Positions 31,973-33,856 of a stretch of 33,856 bases of DNA are shown here, piece by piece. Position 1 is the first letter of the stretch. The number at the start of each line of letters is the position of its first letter. A program made the translations under genes and the position numbers. Where the stretch lies: the NCBI RefSeq assembly GCF_023264855.1, contig NZ_JAHFUW010000054.1:1-33856 (forward strand). Reading direction: 5' to 3'. A model generated the notes under the pieces. It was not told the DNA's origin. It ran no database searches and was given only the letters and a program-made list of their open reading frames with translations. The DNA comes from Herbiconiux sp. (GTDB taxonomy: Bacteria > Actinomycetota > Actinomycetes > Actinomycetales > Microbacteriaceae).

Positions 31973-32992
31973 ATGAGCGCATCGCAGATCGAGCCGGTCG
32001 TCCACATCCTGCACGAGAACGCCGAGTGGATCCCGCCGCTCGCGAAGGCCCTCGACGCAGCCGGTGTCGCGTACCGCGAATGGCCGCTGACCGGTGGATC
32101 GATCGACCTCTCGGTCGAGCCGCCCGCGGGCATCTTCTGGTCGCGCCTCAGCGCCTCGTCGCACACCCGCGGCAACGAGCACGCCAAGGAGTACGCCCGC
32201 GCGGTGCTGCGCTGGCTCGAGGCCTGGGGCCGCCGGGTCGTGAACGGATCGCGCGTGCTCGAGCTCGAGGTGAGCAAGGCCGCCCAGTACGCCGCGTTGC
32301 GTGCCGCCGGCTTCGACGTGCCGCACACCGTCGTGGTGTTCGGCCGTGACGACCTCAAGGCGCGCGCCCGTGAACTGGCCACGCCGTTCATCACCAAGCA
32401 CAACCAGGGCGGCAAGGGGCTGGGCGTGCGCCGCTTCGACTCCGTCGCCGAGTTCGACGCCTATGTCGACGGCCCCGACTTCGAAGAGCCGGTCGACGGC
32501 ATCACCCTCCTGCAGGAGTATGTGCTGACCGTCGAGCCCTTCATCACGCGCGCCGAGTTCGTGGGCGGCCGTTTCGTCTACGCCGTGCGCGTGGACACCT
32601 CGGCCGGCTCGTTCGAGTTGTGCCCGGCCGAAGCCTGCGTGGTTCCGGAGCAGGGCTTCGCACCCGCCGCCTGCGACGTGCCGGGATTCGGAGAGGCGGA
32701 TGCTGCCGGTGCGGCGCTCCCGGCCACCGGTCTCTTCCAGGAGCGCTTCGACATCGGCGCCTCCACCCCGCTGATCGCGCGCCTCGAGGCGTTCCTCGCC
32801 GAGCAGGGCGTCGAGGTCGCGGGAGTCGAGTTCTTCGAGACGGCCGACGGCCGCCTCCTGCCCTACGACATCAACACCAACACGAACTACAACCCCGACG
32901 TCGAAGCCGTCTCCGCGCGCCCGGCGACCGCCGCCCTCGCCAGCTTCCTCGGTGCCGAACTCGCCGCGCGCTACGAGCCCGCCGCGGTCTGA
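31973..32992 (+). CDS. ATP-grasp (RimK-like) ligase of unknown substrate
   Basis: The 339-residue protein has an ATP-grasp pattern: a central nucleotide-binding part with PFITKHNQGGKGLGVRRF (the glycine-rich lid and a lysine for ATP, about 143-160), LLQEYV, and the metal-binding end motif LLPYDINTNTNYNP (Asp299, Asn301, Asn303). Enzymes of this superfamily join a carboxylate to an amine through an acyl phosphate. RimK-like members add glutamate or amino acids to peptides or cofactors. The N-terminal 100 residues (VVHILHENAEWIPPLAKAL) look like the usual pre-ATP-grasp domain. I cannot name the substrate. It stands alone between tetR and ileS. Confidence 0.75.
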   Translation: MSASQIEPVVHILHENAEWIPPLAKALDAAGVAYREWPLTGGSIDLSVEPPAGIFWSRLSASSHTRGNEHAKEYARAVLRWLEAWGRRVVNGSRVLELEVSKAAQYAALRAAGFDVPHTVVVFGRDDLKARARELATPFITKHNQGGKGLGVRRFDSVAEFDAYVDGPDFEEPVDGITLLQEYVLTVEPFITRAEFVGGRFVYAVRVDTSAGSFELCPAEACVVPEQGFAPAACDVPGFGEADAAGAALPATGLFQERFDIGASTPLIARLEAFLAEQGVEVAGVEFFETADGRLLPYDINTNTNYNPDVEAVSARPATAALASFLGAELAARYEPAAV

Positions 32993-33014
32993 CGCGCATC
33001 CTGTCGCCATCGGT

Positions 33015-33020
33015 TAGAAT
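33015..33020 (+). promoter_or_regulatory. -10 element of the ileS leader
   Basis: TAGAAT is a strong -10; the transcript should start near 33027, giving a leader of about 240 bases that contains the T-box. Confidence 0.55.
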
Positions 33021-33027
33021 TGACCCC

Positions 33028-33263
33028 GAAACGACTGTGAACCGGCCATCACCGGGGAGTCTTCGGAAGAACGGCACGGGTGCGCGAGCAGACGGGCCCA
33101 GTAGAACCGAACGGGTCGGGCCCGTCACAGCCTAAGAACGAGCGGTCTCCCGCATGGTCCGAAAGGGCGAACGGGAGGTCAGCGAGGTGGTACCACGGTG
33201 GGGGCGCGAGCCCGATCCGTCCTCGTGGAACAGGCAGCAGCAGCATCCAGCCCGTCCAGGAGC
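33028..33263 (+). promoter_or_regulatory. T-box riboswitch (isoleucine) with very short stem I, upstream of ileS
   Basis: The leader shows a T-box core TGGTACCACGG (33188-33198) with its pairing partner CCGTCCTCG (33217-33225). Stem II is formed by ACGGGCCC (33092-33099) and GGGCCCGT (33118-33125) and encloses AGTAGAACCGAACGGG. A third stem is CTCCCG (33147-33152) with CGGGAG (33172-33177). The specifier ATC (Ile, 33048-33050) lies in a tiny hairpin CCGG/CCGG at 33042-33054. This is the ultrashort stem I type described for actinobacterial ileS, which acts on translation: uncharged tRNA-Ile stabilises the antisequestrator and frees the ribosome site AGGAG (33258-33262). No terminator with T-tract follows, in line with translational control. 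Confidence 0.9.
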
Positions 33264-33266
33264 ATC

Positions 33267-33856
33267 ATGACGTACCCCAAAGACCCCGACGACTTCTCGT
33301 CCGTCGTCCCTTCCCCGAGCTTCCCCGAGGTCGAGCAGGGCGTGCTCGGCTTCTGGAAGACGGATGACACGTTCCGCGCGTCCATCGCCAACCGCGAGGG
33401 CGGCGACGAATGGGTGTTCTACGACGGCCCGCCGTTCGCCAACGGCCTGCCGCACTACGGGCACCTGCTCACCGGCTACGCCAAAGACGTGTTCCCGCGC
33501 TTCCAGACCATGCGCGGCAAGAAGGTCGACCGTCGCTTCGGCTGGGACACCCACGGCCTGCCCGCCGAGCTCGAGGCGATGAAGCAGCTCGGCATCACCG
33601 AGAAGAGCCAGATCGAGGAGATGGGCGTCGAGGTGTTCAACGCCGCCTCGCGCGAGTCGGTGCTGCGCTACACCAAGGAGTGGCAGGAGTACGTCACCCG
33701 CCAGGCGCGCTGGGTCGACTTCGACAACGACTACAAGACGCTCGACATCACGTTCATGGAGAGCGTGCTCTGGGCGTTCAAGCAGCTGCACACCAAGGGC
33801 CTCGCCTACGAGGGCTACCGCGTGCTGCCGTACTGCTGGAAAGACGAGACGCCGCT
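33267..33856 (+). CDS. ileS: Isoleucyl-tRNA synthetase, N-terminal part (partial)
   Basis: The frame runs off the window after 196 codons. The class I signature is HYGH (residues 63-66) in [17 protein letters not shown], followed by [14 protein letters not shown], both typical of IleRS. The residues [16 protein letters not shown] and the start of the editing insertion are in order. The enzyme charges tRNA-Ile and edits valine. The ATG at 33267 has AGGAG 4 bases upstream, and the T-box leader confirms the amino acid. The HYGH and ELE sequence suggest the eukaryote-like type 2 IleRS found in many actinobacteria. Confidence 0.93.
   Translation, partial: MTYPKDPDDFSSVVPSPSFPEVEQGVLGFWKTDDTFRASIANREGGDEWVFYDGPPFANGLPHYGHLLTGYAKDVFPRFQTMRGKKVDRRFGWDTHGLPAELEAMKQLGITEKSQIEEMGVEVFNAASRESVLRYTKEWQEYVTRQARWVDFDNDYKTLDITFMESVLWAFKQLHTKGLAYEGYRVLPYCWKDETP

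Overview
The window is about 34 kb of high-GC DNA (roughly 70 percent by eye). It reads as a chromosomal segment of an actinobacterium, most likely a member of the Microbacteriaceae. The pointers are the codon use with G or C in nearly every third position, a conserved dxr-rseP-ispG cluster, an actinobacterial T-box leader in front of ileS, TANNNT-type promoters placed for leaderless translation, and frequent GTG starts. I see no rRNA or tRNA gene, no CRISPR array, no insertion sequence and no phage gene. The assignments come from reading the sequence and from family knowledge; nothing was searched.

Layout. 1-381 is the C-terminal end of an FHA-domain gene. 556-4699 is a tightly overlapping polyamine ABC importer operon (potD-potA-potB-potC). 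It is followed on the minus strand by an Asparaginase_II-family L-asparaginase and by gabT, so this end looks devoted to putrescine, GABA and amide nitrogen use. 7285-12399 holds an OsmC-like protein, an unrecognised ORF, a cytosolic-looking GH76 protein and two MFS transporters. 12447-17637 holds an FKBP-type lipoprotein, dxr, the site-2 protease rseP, ispG and a MaoC-like hotdog protein. 17634-19718 (minus) is a fosmidomycin-resistance-like MFS exporter with a GntR/FadR regulator. Next come an acyl-CoA ligase, a DUF1801 protein and an XRE-cupin regulator. The regulator faces an NCS1 permease and an NtaA/DszA-type flavin monooxygenase across two perfect operator palindromes. 25630-31094 (minus) is a four-gene peptide/nickel-type ABC importer operon whose two ATPases are fused, divergent from a TetR regulator with a visible operator. 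An ATP-grasp gene, an ileS T-box and the start of ileS close the window.

How the parts may work together. PotDABC import plus GabT fits uptake of polyamines and use of the GABA made from them; a 13-base element is shared by the two leaders. Dxr and IspG are two steps of the MEP isoprenoid pathway. Dxr is the target of fosmidomycin, and the MFS gene a few kilobases away resembles the Fsr exporter. The NCS1 permease, flavin monooxygenase, XRE-cupin regulator and convergent TetR-controlled ABC importer together look like an uncharacterised uptake and oxidation module for an N- or S-containing organic compound; this is the best candidate for an undescribed system here.

Regulatory and structural signals stand out. 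Nine genes have a -10-like hexamer exactly 6 nt before the start codon, predicting leaderless mRNAs. Three long intergenic palindromes (56 to 75 bp) of similar build but different sequence follow stop codons. Two convergent gene pairs share a single CTAG as both stop codons. The hexamer GGATGC/GCATCC is about four times more frequent than base composition predicts.
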